Part shown: piece by piece, positions 17,049-26,008 of the stretch
How the letters are laid out: each line of letters starts with the position of its first letter
Position numbering within the stretch: the first letter of the stretch is position 1
NCBI GenBank assembly: GCA_944325435.1
Contig: CALVAC010000006.1
Location: 62,001 to 126,000, forward strand
Direction: 5' to 3'
DNA length: 64,000 nucleotides
Source: an uncultured Bacteroidales bacterium
GTDB lineage: Bacteria > Bacteroidota > Bacteroidia > Bacteroidales > UBA932
Position numbers and translations under genes: made by a program
Notes under the pieces: generated by a model
What the model was told of the DNA's origin: nothing
What the model saw: only the letters and a program-made list of their open reading frames with translations
Database searches by the model: none

Positions 17049-19547
17049 ATGACACCGAAATCTATACTCAAAGCCGCCCTTCCCCTGTCCATGGCTCTCA
17101 TGGCAGGATGCGGACAAGGCAGCACAGGACAGCCGGAGCTGAACGCCCTCAGGGCGCCGGCATACCCGTTAGTGACAATCGACCCGTACACCAGTGCATG
17201 GTCGATGTGCGACAATCTCTATGATGGGAGCATAAAGCACTGGACAGGGAAAGACTTTCCTCTGATCGGAGCCATCGAAGTGGATGGCAGGACTTACAGG
17301 TTCATGGGGACCGAGAATGCGGAAATGCTTCCGATAGTACCGACCTCACAGCAAGGAGGCTGGGAAGGGAAATATGTCACGGAGAAACCGTCCGGAGACT
17401 GGACATCCCTTGAATATGACGATGCCGGATGGACATCCGGGACAGGAGCATTCGGCACCACAGTGAACGAGCCTACTGCACGGACAGACTGGTCCACCCT
17501 GGACATCTTCGTCAGGAGGGAGTTCGACCTGAAAGAGGACATCGGAGGAAGACCCCTCTACCTCGAGTTCTGCAACGATGATGATGCCATCTTCTACATC
17601 AACGGCACCGAGGTGCACAACACAGGTTCCGTATGCCACAAGAACGAGATTGTCAGGATTCCGGATGAGATTGCCGCAACACTGAAACCCGGAAGGAACA
17701 TTATCGCCGCAAAATGCACGAACCCTGTGGCAAACGGACTACTGGATTTCGGCATACTGATGCAGAAAGACCTGCACACCGCCCTGGAGCAGACAGCCGT
17801 CCAGACCTCTGTGAATGTCCAGGCCACACAGACATACTACACGTTCGACTGCGGCCCTGTAAGCCTCGGGCTGACATTCACCGCACCACTGCTCATGGAT
17901 GACCTGCACCTTCTGAGCCGTCCGGTCAACTACATATCATATAAGGTGGCATCCACGGATGGGAAGAAGCACAATGTACGCCTGTATTTCGAGGCATCCC
18001 CGAGATGGGCTCTCGACCAGCCGTACCAGGCATCCTCCAGCGAGACATTCACCGATGGAGACCTCGTATTCCTCAAATCAGGGAGCAAGGAGCAGGACAT
18101 CCTCGCCAAGAAAGGAGATGACCTGAGAATCGACTGGGGATATTTCTACCTTGCGGCTGACAAGGACGGCACCCTGGCAGCCGTCGGAGAGGCGGAGACC
18201 CTGCGCACGGCATTCGTGTCTGGAGAGAGTCTTCCGGAATGCACATCCGGGGAAAACGGCAAAGGACAGATGGCATTCATCCGTGACCTCGGGACAGTCG
18301 ATACAGAGGAAGGCCGGCTGCTGATAGGCTACGATGACATCTATTCCGTGGAATATTTCGGACAGCACCTCAGGCCATACTGGAACTCTGACGGCAACAG
18401 CGACATAATCGGAATGTTCCACGAGGCCGACGGGCAGTATGCGGAACTGATGGAAAGATGCTCCGCATTCGACAGCCAGCTCATGGCAGAGGCCACAGCG
18501 GCCGGCGGCAGGAAATACGCAGAACTGTGTGCCCTGGCATACAGGCAGACAATAGCAGCCCACAAGCTTGTCAAGTCACCTGAAGGCGAACTGATGATGC
18601 TCTCGAAAGAGAACAACAGCAACGGGTCGATAGGGACAGTGGACATCACATATCCGTCAGCCCCGTTCTTCCTGCATTACAACACCGGACTGGCCGAAGC
18701 CCTGATGAACCATATATTCTATTATTCCGAAAGCGGAAAATGGACCAAGCCGTTCCCGGCACACGATGTGGGCACATACCCTATCGCCAACGGGCAGACA
18801 TACGGCGGGGACATGCCTGTCGAGGAGGGAGGCAACATGCTGATTGTCACTGCTGCTGCGGCAAGACTCTCAGGAGACACCTCATACGCCTCCCGGCACT
18901 GGGCGACTCTGACCACCTGGACAGACTATCTCGTGGAATACGGGCTGGATCCCGATGAGCAGCTCTGCACGGATGACTTCGCCGGACATTTCGCCCACAA
19001 TGTCAACCTTTCCGCCAAGGCCATAATGGCCATAGCATCATACGCCATGATGGCGGACATGCTCGGGAAGCCGGATGTGGCGGAAAAATACAACGCCATC
19101 GCCAGGGACTATGCCGGGAAATGGCTGGAAATGGCCGATGACGGCGACCACTACAGGCTCACTTTCGACAGGCCGGGGACATGGAGCCAGAAGTACAACC
19201 TGGTATGGGACAGGCTTCTGGGATTCAACCTCTTCCCTGAAGAATTCTACAGCAAGGAGACAGGGTACTACCTCGGCAGGCAGAATGAATACGGGCTTCC
19301 GCTCGACAGCCGCGAGGCATACACCAAGAGCGACTGGATAATGTGGACTGCCACAATGGCAAATGACCCTGACAAGTTCAACGCGCTCATAGACCCTCTG
19401 TACCGGTTCTACGACGAGACTGCGGACCGCGTCCCTATGTCCGACTGGATATGGACAGACAAGCCTCACCACAGGGGTTTCAAGGCCCGCTCGGTAGTCG
19501 GAGGCTACTGGATCAAAATGCTTGAAGACAAATTATTATCAAAATGA
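17049..19547 (+). CDS. DUF4965/glutaminase-A-like lipoprotein with an inserted jelly-roll domain
   Basis: The product has 832 residues with lipoprotein signal ALMAGCGQ (Cys21). The N-terminus has the family opening (LRAPAYPLVTIDPYTSAWS, DGSIKHWTGKDFPLIG). Residues about 105-235 resemble a galactose-binding jelly roll (WTSLEYDDAGW, DIFVRREFDL, DDDAIFYINGTEV). The C-terminal half is an alpha/alpha-toroid (about 470-832; DITYPSAPFFLHYNTGL, DDFAGHFAHNVNLSAKAI, WDRLLGFNLFP). Proteins of this type are named after fungal glutaminase A, but in Bacteroidota they often sit in glycan loci next to GH92 genes, so a glycosidase or glycan-processing role is plausible. Its stop overlaps the GH92 start (ATGA, four bases), indicating translational coupling. 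Confidence 0.72.
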   Translation: MTPKSILKAALPLSMALMAGCGQGSTGQPELNALRAPAYPLVTIDPYTSAWSMCDNLYDGSIKHWTGKDFPLIGAIEVDGRTYRFMGTENAEMLPIVPTSQQGGWEGKYVTEKPSGDWTSLEYDDAGWTSGTGAFGTTVNEPTARTDWSTLDIFVRREFDLKEDIGGRPLYLEFCNDDDAIFYINGTEVHNTGSVCHKNEIVRIPDEIAATLKPGRNIIAAKCTNPVANGLLDFGILMQKDLHTALEQTAVQTSVNVQATQTYYTFDCGPVSLGLTFTAPLLMDDLHLLSRPVNYISYKVASTDGKKHNVRLYFEASPRWALDQPYQASSSETFTDGDLVFLKSGSKEQDILAKKGDDLRIDWGYFYLAADKDGTLAAVGEAETLRTAFVSGESLPECTSGENGKGQMAFIRDLGTVDTEEGRLLIGYDDIYSVEYFGQHLRPYWNSDGNSDIIGMFHEADGQYAELMERCSAFDSQLMAEATAAGGRKYAELCALAYRQTIAAHKLVKSPEGELMMLSKENNSNGSIGTVDITYPSAPFFLHYNTGLAEALMNHIFYYSESGKWTKPFPAHDVGTYPIANGQTYGGDMPVEEGGNMLIVTAAAARLSGDTSYASRHWATLTTWTDYLVEYGLDPDEQLCTDDFAGHFAHNVNLSAKAIMAIASYAMMADMLGKPDVAEKYNAIARDYAGKWLEMADDGDHYRLTFDRPGTWSQKYNLVWDRLLGFNLFPEEFYSKETGYYLGRQNEYGLPLDSREAYTKSDWIMWTATMANDPDKFNALIDPLYRFYDETADRVPMSDWIWTDKPHHRGFKARSVVGGYWIKMLEDKLLSK

Positions 19548-21820
19548 AAAGAATCTTTACAATGATCACGGTCCTTGGACTCTGTTCCATCCCATCGATG
19601 GGGCAGCAGGGACCTGTCGACCATGTGAACGTGCTTATGGGCACAATGTCGAAATTCGAACTGTCTACAGGCAACACTTATCCTGCCATTGCCCGTCCGT
19701 GGGGGATGAATTTCTGGACTCCGCAGACAGGGAAAATGGGCGATGGATGGACATATACCTACACCGCAGACAAGATACGGGGCTTCAAGCAGACACACCA
19801 GCCAAGCCCGTGGATGAATGACTACGGACAGTTCGCCATTATGCCTGTCGGTTCACCAGTGTTCGACCAGGACAGCCGGGCGAGCTGGTTCTCGCACAAG
19901 GCCGAGACTGCAACCCCATACAGTTACAGCGTATATCTTGCGGACCACGACATATCGGTAGAGCTGACCCCGACTGAAAGGGCTGCGAAATTCCGGATAA
20001 CCTATTCCGAGCCTGGCCACGCATACCTCGTCATAGATGCCTTCGACAACGGCTCTTACGTGAAGGTCATCCCGGAAGAGAATCTGGTCATCGGCTATAC
20101 GACAAAGAACACAGGAGGAGTCCCTGACAATTTCAGGAACTGGTTCGTCATCCGCCCGGATGCAAAAATCAGCTACATCGCCACCGTATCGGACGGAAAG
20201 GTGACAGGACATCCGGCAGATGAGACTGTCGAGGTCGAAGCCGGACATGCAGGAGCCGTCATAGGCTTCGACACATCTTCTGGCCTGACTGTGGGACTCG
20301 AGACCGCATCCTCGTTCATAAGCGCGGACCAGGCTCTCCTCAACATGGAGGAACTCGGGGACGGGGACTTCGACAGGCTGTGCCGTGAAGGCCGCGACAG
20401 ATGGAACGAGGTGCTCGGACGGATAGAGGTCGAAGGGGACATCGATGACATCAGGACATTCTATTCCTGCCTCTACAGATCCGTGCTGTTCCCTCGCGAC
20501 TTCTCAGAGATCAACGCTGCCGGAGAACGGGTTCACTACAGCCCCTACAACGGCAAGGTCCTTCCCGGATATATGTTCACGGACACGGGGTTCTGGGACA
20601 CGTTCCGCTGCCTGTTCCCTCTGCTGAACCTCGTCTATCCCGATATGGGAGCGAAGATGCAGGAAGGCCTTGTCAATGCCTACCTCGAAAGCGGTTTTCT
20701 GCCAGAATGGGCAAGTCCGGGACACAGGAGCTGTATGATAGGCAACAATTCCGCATCCGTAGTGGCAGATGCCTTTGTCAAAGGTCTCAAGGGATATGAC
20801 ATTGAGACACTGTGGAAAGCCGTCACCCACGGAGCGAATGCAGAACTGGAAGGGACGGATGCCGGAAGGAAAGGATTCGAGGAATACAACAGGCTCGGAT
20901 ACATCCCCTGCAACACAGGCATAGAGAAAAATGTCGCCCGCACCCTTGAATATGCATACAATGACTGGTGCATATACACCCTCGGGAAACGGCTCGGCAA
21001 ACCCGGAAAGCAACTGGAACAGTACAGGAAAAACGCCATGAACTACCGGAATGTGTACAATCCGGAATTCAGGCTTATGTGCGGCAGGGATGACAAGGGA
21101 GATTTCAGGTCAGACTTCAAGGGTACGGACTGGAGCTGGGACTTCTGCGAAGGGAACAGCTGGCACTGGAGCTTCTGCGTATTCCACGATCCGGCCGGGC
21201 TCATCAGTCTTATGGGAGGAGAGGATTCCTTCAACAGAATGATAGACTCCACCTTTGTAATCCCGAGCTTTATGGGAATGGAGAGCCGTGGCATGATACA
21301 CGAGATGAGGGAAATGCAGGTCATGGATATGGGGCAGTACGCGCACGGCAACCAGCCTATCCAGCATCTGGTCTACCTGTACGACTGGAGCGGGCAGCCG
21401 TGGAAGACACAGATGCATGTCCGCGAAATCATGGACAGGCTGTACAGCGCGACACCTGACGGATATTGCGGAGATGAGGACAACGGCCAGACATCCGCAT
21501 GGTATGTATTCTCGGCCCTTGGATTCTATCCCGTATGTCCTGGCACCGATGAATACGCCATAGGTTCTCCCCTGTTCAGGAGTGCCACAATCAATCTGCC
21601 TGATGGGAAGAAGATAAGGATAGAGGCCCAGGGCAATTCGGACAGCGACATCTATATAGGAGACATGGAGGTCAACGGCAGGAAATACGGGAAGACCTAT
21701 CTGACTCACAAGGATCTGACAGCCGGAGCTGAAATCAGTTTCTCGATGTCCGGCACGCCTGACACCGGCAGAGGCAAGAAAAAGTCTGACAGACCGTATT
21801 CCTTCTCCACCGCCGAATGA
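19544..21820 (+). CDS. GH92-family exo-alpha-mannosidase
   Basis: The product has 758 residues with a type I signal peptide (cut near SMGQQ). The GH92 N-terminus is plain (VDHVNVLMGT, GNTYPAIARPWGMNFW, FKQTHQPSPWMNDYGQFA). The predicted general acid is Glu536 in CEGNSWHW. The predicted base aspartates are Asp644/Asp646 in GDEDNGQTSAWY, and the sugar-contacting His586-Glu587 pair is present. One motif is unusual: HGNQP at 601-605 where the family normally has HGNEP. GH92 enzymes are calcium-dependent and remove terminal alpha-mannose with inversion. The lack of a lipobox suggests a periplasmic enzyme that trims oligosaccharides after SusC import. It is the last gene of the locus. Confidence 0.92.
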   Translation: MKRIFTMITVLGLCSIPSMGQQGPVDHVNVLMGTMSKFELSTGNTYPAIARPWGMNFWTPQTGKMGDGWTYTYTADKIRGFKQTHQPSPWMNDYGQFAIMPVGSPVFDQDSRASWFSHKAETATPYSYSVYLADHDISVELTPTERAAKFRITYSEPGHAYLVIDAFDNGSYVKVIPEENLVIGYTTKNTGGVPDNFRNWFVIRPDAKISYIATVSDGKVTGHPADETVEVEAGHAGAVIGFDTSSGLTVGLETASSFISADQALLNMEELGDGDFDRLCREGRDRWNEVLGRIEVEGDIDDIRTFYSCLYRSVLFPRDFSEINAAGERVHYSPYNGKVLPGYMFTDTGFWDTFRCLFPLLNLVYPDMGAKMQEGLVNAYLESGFLPEWASPGHRSCMIGNNSASVVADAFVKGLKGYDIETLWKAVTHGANAELEGTDAGRKGFEEYNRLGYIPCNTGIEKNVARTLEYAYNDWCIYTLGKRLGKPGKQLEQYRKNAMNYRNVYNPEFRLMCGRDDKGDFRSDFKGTDWSWDFCEGNSWHWSFCVFHDPAGLISLMGGEDSFNRMIDSTFVIPSFMGMESRGMIHEMREMQVMDMGQYAHGNQPIQHLVYLYDWSGQPWKTQMHVREIMDRLYSATPDGYCGDEDNGQTSAWYVFSALGFYPVCPGTDEYAIGSPLFRSATINLPDGKKIRIEAQGNSDSDIYIGDMEVNGRKYGKTYLTHKDLTAGAEISFSMSGTPDTGRGKKKSDRPYSFSTAE

Positions 21821-21895
21821 CCCGTCAACCATAACTGCTTTCCGTTTATGGTCTGTACGGGACATACATAAACAATGCGGATTCGTCAAACTGAC

Positions 21896-21926
21896 ATTAA
21901 AAAGAGCGGCTCAGCAGGGCCGCTCT
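21896..21926 (-). terminator. Rho-independent terminator for the OmpX-like/DUF4136/DUF4251 operon
   Basis: On the minus strand AGAGCGGC and GCCGCTCT form a perfect 8-base-pair stem with an 8-base loop (21903-21926), followed by TTTTT. It is 40 bases past the stop at 21967. It faces the end of the GH92 gene, whose own transcript may also end on this hairpin although no T-run follows on the plus strand. Confidence 0.85.
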
Positions 21927-21966
21927 CCATGTATATATAAGCCTGCTTTCAACAGGCGCCGATGCG

Positions 21967-22581
21967 TCAGAACGAGACTCCGAGCTTGAATCCGACATTG
22001 TTGATGCCATGCAGCCCGAAACCATCGCTGCGGTTGGTGGCATAGCTGTAGTAGGCCGCAAGCTGGAAGCCGAAATTGCTTCTGCGGAAAGGATGCCAAG
22101 TGAAACCTATTTCAGGGGAGGCATAGAACCCCCACTGGTCATCCATGTATGCCATCGTGGACATATAGGAATACTCCTGCGCATAATTGGCACCCAGCTT
22201 TGCCTGGACATACGGCTGGAAAAGCCTGTAGCTGAACCTGTATCTCAATGTCGCACCGAACGGCACCTGGTATATTGAATTTACCATGTCAGTAGTCAGG
22301 GCAGAGCCGTCCTCATTCCTGTAGGTATGGCGCGGGATATATTCATTGTTTGTGTTGAAACTCCCGAAGAGGCCCACCGCTATGCGCGGGAGCACATAAT
22401 ATCCGCCCTCAAGATAGGCACCCCAGCCGTTCCCGTTTGCAGCAAAATCGTTTCCGACTGTACCGTTGAACTGCCAGCCCGCATCCACATAGAAACGTCT
22501 GCCCGGCTGGGCATCCGCAGCCACGGCCGCAAAAACCGACAGGGCCGCAGACAATATGATGACTTTTACAAATGTTCTCAT
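21967..22581 (-). CDS. OmpX-like small outer-membrane beta-barrel protein
   Basis: The ATG at 22581 (MRTFVKVIILSAALSVFA) gives a clean signal peptide cut near ADAQ and a 204-residue product; the in-frame ATG at 22626 would lie inside the upstream coding region. The mature part shows alternating aromatic/polar beta-strands (FYVDAGWQFNG, GWGAYLEGGYYVLPRIAVGLF, short turns) and ends FKLGVSF, as in eight-stranded barrels. It follows the DUF4136 gene by 13 bases and ends in a clear terminator. The precise role is unknown. Confidence 0.75.
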   Translation of the reverse strand: MRTFVKVIILSAALSVFAAVAADAQPGRRFYVDAGWQFNGTVGNDFAANGNGWGAYLEGGYYVLPRIAVGLFGSFNTNNEYIPRHTYRNEDGSALTTDMVNSIYQVPFGATLRYRFSYRLFQPYVQAKLGANYAQEYSYMSTMAYMDDQWGFYASPEIGFTWHPFRRSNFGFQLAAYYSYATNRSDGFGLHGINNVGFKLGVSF

Positions 22582-22594
22582 AACCTGCCCTCCT

Positions 22595-23269
22595 CTATTT
22601 CTTGTCAAGGTATTCAGACTGGGCAAATGACTGGGCTATGGCCCTGCTGAAACGCGCCATGTCATTGCGCGAATTGCCGATGTTTCCATCTATATAGCTG
22701 TTCCAGACCACCGGAAGGTTCTTGTCATCCCCCTCCTCGGCTGTCAGGTCGACCATCTCTGTAAGCAGCGACTGGGTCGAATAGCTGTAAGTGACGGGGA
22801 AGGAATAATACCAGCCTCCCCAGTCCCCCCAATAGCCGGGATACCAGTAGCCAGGATAGCCGTACCACCAGTACGGGTCATACGGCACATGGGCCGTGAA
22901 ATAGTCCGTGGACACTATATATGATATCTGGAGCCCGAGATCCGCCTTGTTCTCCTCCGGCGCAGCGGTTTCCTGGTCGTCATCAAGATTTCCGGTATCC
23001 ACATACACATACCCCAGGTCCTCCATGGAGGATATGTACTGTTCCCGGACATTGCGGCACCATGAATCCAGCGCCATCTGTCCCCTGTTGCCCTCTATAT
23101 ACAGCAGGCTGTCAGCCACGGTGAACGTGCTGTACACAGAAAAGTCCTGCACCTGGTCGCTGTGGGACGTATAGACCAGGAATTCCCCGTCATACATCGA
23201 TGATGACGGTTCCTTGCGGCAGGCGACAGCCGCAGCCGCAAGCATTGCCAATATCATGATCTTTTTCAT
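22595..23269 (-). CDS. DUF4136-type lipoprotein
   Basis: The product has 224 residues with lipoprotein signal AAAAVACRKE (Cys17). DUF4136-like features are DFSVYSTFTVADSLLY near 45-60, and an aromatic Gly/Pro/Trp/Tyr-rich stretch (WWYGYPGYWYPGYWGDW, about 136-152) followed by YSYSTQSLLTEMVDL. Family members are envelope proteins of unknown function. It lies 20 bases after the DUF4251 gene and 13 before the barrel gene, so the three probably form one envelope operon. Confidence 0.78.
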   Translation of the reverse strand: MKKIMILAMLAAAAVACRKEPSSSMYDGEFLVYTSHSDQVQDFSVYSTFTVADSLLYIEGNRGQMALDSWCRNVREQYISSMEDLGYVYVDTGNLDDDQETAAPEENKADLGLQISYIVSTDYFTAHVPYDPYWWYGYPGYWYPGYWGDWGGWYYSFPVTYSYSTQSLLTEMVDLTAEEGDDKNLPVVWNSYIDGNIGNSRNDMARFSRAIAQSFAQSEYLDKK

Positions 23270-23289
23270 AACAATCCTCCTTTATGATG

Positions 23290-23889
23290 TCAGATGGACA
23301 CTCCTTCCACTATTCTGGATGAACTGTAAGGCACAAGTGTCCCGTCTATCCTGATTGTACGCGAGTTGAAATTAGGAGAGACCGTGACGTGCGCCTGGTC
23401 GGTCCCCGGATACAGGTCGATGTCAACAGTCGCGTTGATTATCGCTCCTGTCACATTCATCGAAACATGGGTGACCCCTTTCTTGTCCGTGGTCACCTGA
23501 TAGTTGGAGATGGTGCCATCAACAGTGATGCCTCCTACCCCGTTAGGCCCTGCCGCAAAATTGCTCGGGGATATCTGGACCACTCCCCTGTCTCCATCCA
23601 CGGCGATGAAATTCGTCATGGAGTTGACAATGACCCTCGCCCCGTTCCTGAACGTCACGGCATCCGCCTCGATTACAAAAGACTTCTTTGCAACGGAAAT
23701 CCCGGCCTGGTTCCACTGCAGGGTATCCAGTATCCTGGCTGCCTCCCTGTCCGGCTCCTGTTTCTGCCGAAATTCCTCCATATAGTTTTTCCACTGGTCT
23801 ATCCGGTCCTGCAAAGTCGTCTTGTCCTGTGCCCCCGCTGTCAGCCCCGCCGACAGCAGAATGGCAAAAAGTGCAATAAAACGTCTCAT
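23290..23889 (-). CDS. DUF4251-type exported protein
   Basis: The start at 23889 (MRRFIALFAILLSAGL) is chosen because it opens with a signal peptide cut near AGAQ; the longer frame from 23994 adds a Cys/His-rich stretch that is not signal-like. The product has 199 residues. The body (ADAVTFRNGARVIVNSMTNF, VVQISPSNFAAGPNGVGGIT, YSSSRIVEGV) matches what I know as DUF4251, a periplasmic beta-sandwich of unknown function common in Bacteroidales. It is the first gene of a three-gene operon. Confidence 0.75.
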   Translation of the reverse strand: MRRFIALFAILLSAGLTAGAQDKTTLQDRIDQWKNYMEEFRQKQEPDREAARILDTLQWNQAGISVAKKSFVIEADAVTFRNGARVIVNSMTNFIAVDGDRGVVQISPSNFAAGPNGVGGITVDGTISNYQVTTDKKGVTHVSMNVTGAIINATVDIDLYPGTDQAHVTVSPNFNSRTIRIDGTLVPYSSSRIVEGVSI

Positions 23890-23904
23890 AAAACAAACTT
23901 TTTC

Positions 23905-23925
23905 CCGGCCGGGTCTTCCGGCCGG
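23905..23925. other. GC-rich perfect hairpin in the DUF4251 leader
   Basis: CCGGCCGG-GTCTT-CCGGCCGG folds into an eight-pair all-GC stem, 16 bases upstream of the DUF4251 start. It has no T-run on either strand. The remaining 100 bases to the divergent peptidase gene must hold both promoters; on the plus strand GTCTTTTG near 24003 is the best -7 candidate. Confidence 0.5.
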
Positions 23926-24030
23926 ACTGCATATAAAACAATGTACATGCCATAATCTTGCACCTGCATCCTCTGTTTTTATCCAAATTTTCATTATCTT
24001 CGTCTTTTGTCATAACAAAAACGACCGGAT

Positions 24031-25500
24031 ATGTTCGACAAGGAAGTATATGTCAGGAGGAGGAGGACTCTGCTGGAGAAAATGTCCTTCATCCCCGAGG
24101 GTAAACGCGGCATCGCCATCTTCACGGGCAACGCCGAAGCGCCGCAGAACTACAGGGGCAATGACTACAGGTTCAGGCAGGACAGCACTTTCCTGTATTT
24201 CTGGGGTATAGATGAGCCATGCTTTGCTGCCATCCTCGACCTGGACAGCGGGGATGAGTGCATCTACGGTGATGATGTGGACATCGATGACATCATCTGG
24301 ATGGGTCCGCAGCCGAGTGTGGCAAGCAAGGCGGAACGCATCGGTGTGTCTTGTTCAGCGCAGTATGCGGATTTCGACAAGGCGGTGCTGGCAGCCCGGG
24401 CACAGGGAAGGACGATACATTTCCTGCCTGCATCGCGATATTACAACACCCTGAAGCTGGCTTCGCTGCTGGGAATCCCGGCAGAATCCGTCCGCAAGGT
24501 CCTGCCGGTGGCAGGAGGACACGGATGCTGCGGCAAGGCAGCCACCGCATCCGAAGAACTGGTGAAAGCCGTAGTATCCATGCGCCTGGTCAAGGAAGAC
24601 TGCGAGATAGAAGAGATAGACAAGGCATGTGAAATCGGGTACCTTATGCACACCGAAGCCCGCAAAGGCTGCAGGCCTGGAACAAAGGAGCAGGACATAG
24701 TCGGGAGGATGGAGGGAGTCACCATATCGAAAGGCTGGGGAGTGTCATTCACCACAATCCTGTCCCAGAACGGGGAGACACTGCACAACCACTCACATCA
24801 CCAGATCATCACCCCCGGCAGACTGCTGCTGATAGATGCCGGAGCGGAAAGCAACACTCACTATGCATCCGACTTCACACGCACATATCCGTGCAGCGGA
24901 AAGTTCACGCAGAAACAGAAAGACATCTACGACATAGTCGAATCTGCCAACGGCCTGGCTTTCAAACTTGCCAGACCGGGAGTGACATACCGTCAGATCC
25001 ACCTTGCGGTGGCAAGGCATATACTCGAAGGGCTTTCCGGCCTCAGGCTTGTCAGGGGGGATACGGACGAGATGGTGGCGGCAGGAGTCGCCGGTCTGTT
25101 CATGCCTCACGGACTCGGGCACAATATGGGGCTGGATGTACACGACATGGAGGACCTCGGGGAAGATTATGTAGGATATGACGAAGACCAGAAACGCTCC
25201 GGACAGCTCGGACTGGGCAGCCTGAGGATGGCCCGCAGACTGCAGCCCGGCCATGTGGTGACAGACGAACCCGGAATATACTTCATTCCGGCACTCATAC
25301 AGAAATGGAAGATGGAGGGGACAGGAGGCGATTTCGTGAACTACTCCGCCCTCGAACAGTACCATGACTTCGGAGGCATCCGTCTGGAGGATGACCTGCT
25401 CATAACGGCGGACGGGGCAAGGAGGCTCGGCACGAGAAGACTTCCCGTCACATCTTCCGAAATAGAAGAAATCATGGCCAGGGAACAGGAGACTTTATAA
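24031..25500 (+). CDS. pepP: Xaa-Pro aminopeptidase (M24B, aminopeptidase P family)
   Basis: The product has 489 residues with no signal peptide, so it is cytoplasmic. Residues 1-175 form the creatinase/prolidase-like N-terminal domain. The pita-bread catalytic domain carries the five metal ligands: Asp269 (LIDAGAE), Asp281 (ASDFTRT), a His of MPHGLGH (360/364), Glu413 (TDEPGIYF) and Glu453 (GIRLEDDLL). It removes N-terminal residues that precede proline, using two Mn2+-type metals, and helps recycle proline-rich peptides. The symbol is given by family only. DUF456 follows after 18 bases. Confidence 0.9.
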   Translation: MFDKEVYVRRRRTLLEKMSFIPEGKRGIAIFTGNAEAPQNYRGNDYRFRQDSTFLYFWGIDEPCFAAILDLDSGDECIYGDDVDIDDIIWMGPQPSVASKAERIGVSCSAQYADFDKAVLAARAQGRTIHFLPASRYYNTLKLASLLGIPAESVRKVLPVAGGHGCCGKAATASEELVKAVVSMRLVKEDCEIEEIDKACEIGYLMHTEARKGCRPGTKEQDIVGRMEGVTISKGWGVSFTTILSQNGETLHNHSHHQIITPGRLLLIDAGAESNTHYASDFTRTYPCSGKFTQKQKDIYDIVESANGLAFKLARPGVTYRQIHLAVARHILEGLSGLRLVRGDTDEMVAAGVAGLFMPHGLGHNMGLDVHDMEDLGEDYVGYDEDQKRSGQLGLGSLRMARRLQPGHVVTDEPGIYFIPALIQKWKMEGTGGDFVNYSALEQYHDFGGIRLEDDLLITADGARRLGTRRLPVTSSEIEEIMAREQETL

Positions 25501-25518
25501 CCATCCAGAAATCGTCCT

Positions 25519-26007
25519 ATGGAAGTATTCATCGCCATTCTGGCAGTCCTGTGCGGAGTCATAGGCATTATAGGCAGTATCGCTCCCGCGTTGCCTGGCC
25601 CGCCTCTGAGCTGGGTCGGGATGCTGCTCCTTTTCTTCTGGGGCGGCACGGACGGGGCAGGTGAAGAGATGTCCCTTACCCTACTCCTGGTATGGCTGGG
25701 AATCGTGATAGCCGTCACCGTGCTCGACTATGTGGTCCCGGCATATTTCACAAAGATTACAGGAGGCAGCAAATACGCCTCCATCGGAGCTACAGTCGGG
25801 CTGATAGCAGGCCTTTTCATACCACCCGTAGGGATGATTCTCGGCTCTCTGCTCGGGGCATTCATCGCTGAACTGGCTTTTGCCGGGAAAAGCACCGGGA
25901 CCGCGCTCAAATCCGCCCTCGGGGCATTCATCGGATTCCTCGCGGGGACAGGGATGAAACTGATTGCCTGCGGTGTAATGATGTATTATATAATAGTGTA
26001 TATCTGA
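25519..26007 (+). CDS. DUF456-type small integral membrane protein
   Basis: The product has 162 residues, almost wholly hydrophobic, with about four to five membrane segments. The signature is APALPGPPLSWVGMLLLFFW near the N-terminus, DYVVPAYFTKITGGSKYASIG in the middle, and repeated Gly-rich GLIAGLFIPPVGMILGSLLGAF segments, typical of DUF456. The function is unknown. It sits between the peptidase gene (18 bases) and the methyltransferase gene (1 base), so all three are likely one transcript. Confidence 0.85.
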   Translation: MEVFIAILAVLCGVIGIIGSIAPALPGPPLSWVGMLLLFFWGGTDGAGEEMSLTLLLVWLGIVIAVTVLDYVVPAYFTKITGGSKYASIGATVGLIAGLFIPPVGMILGSLLGAFIAELAFAGKSTGTALKSALGAFIGFLAGTGMKLIACGVMMYYIIVYI

Positions 26008-26008
26008 C

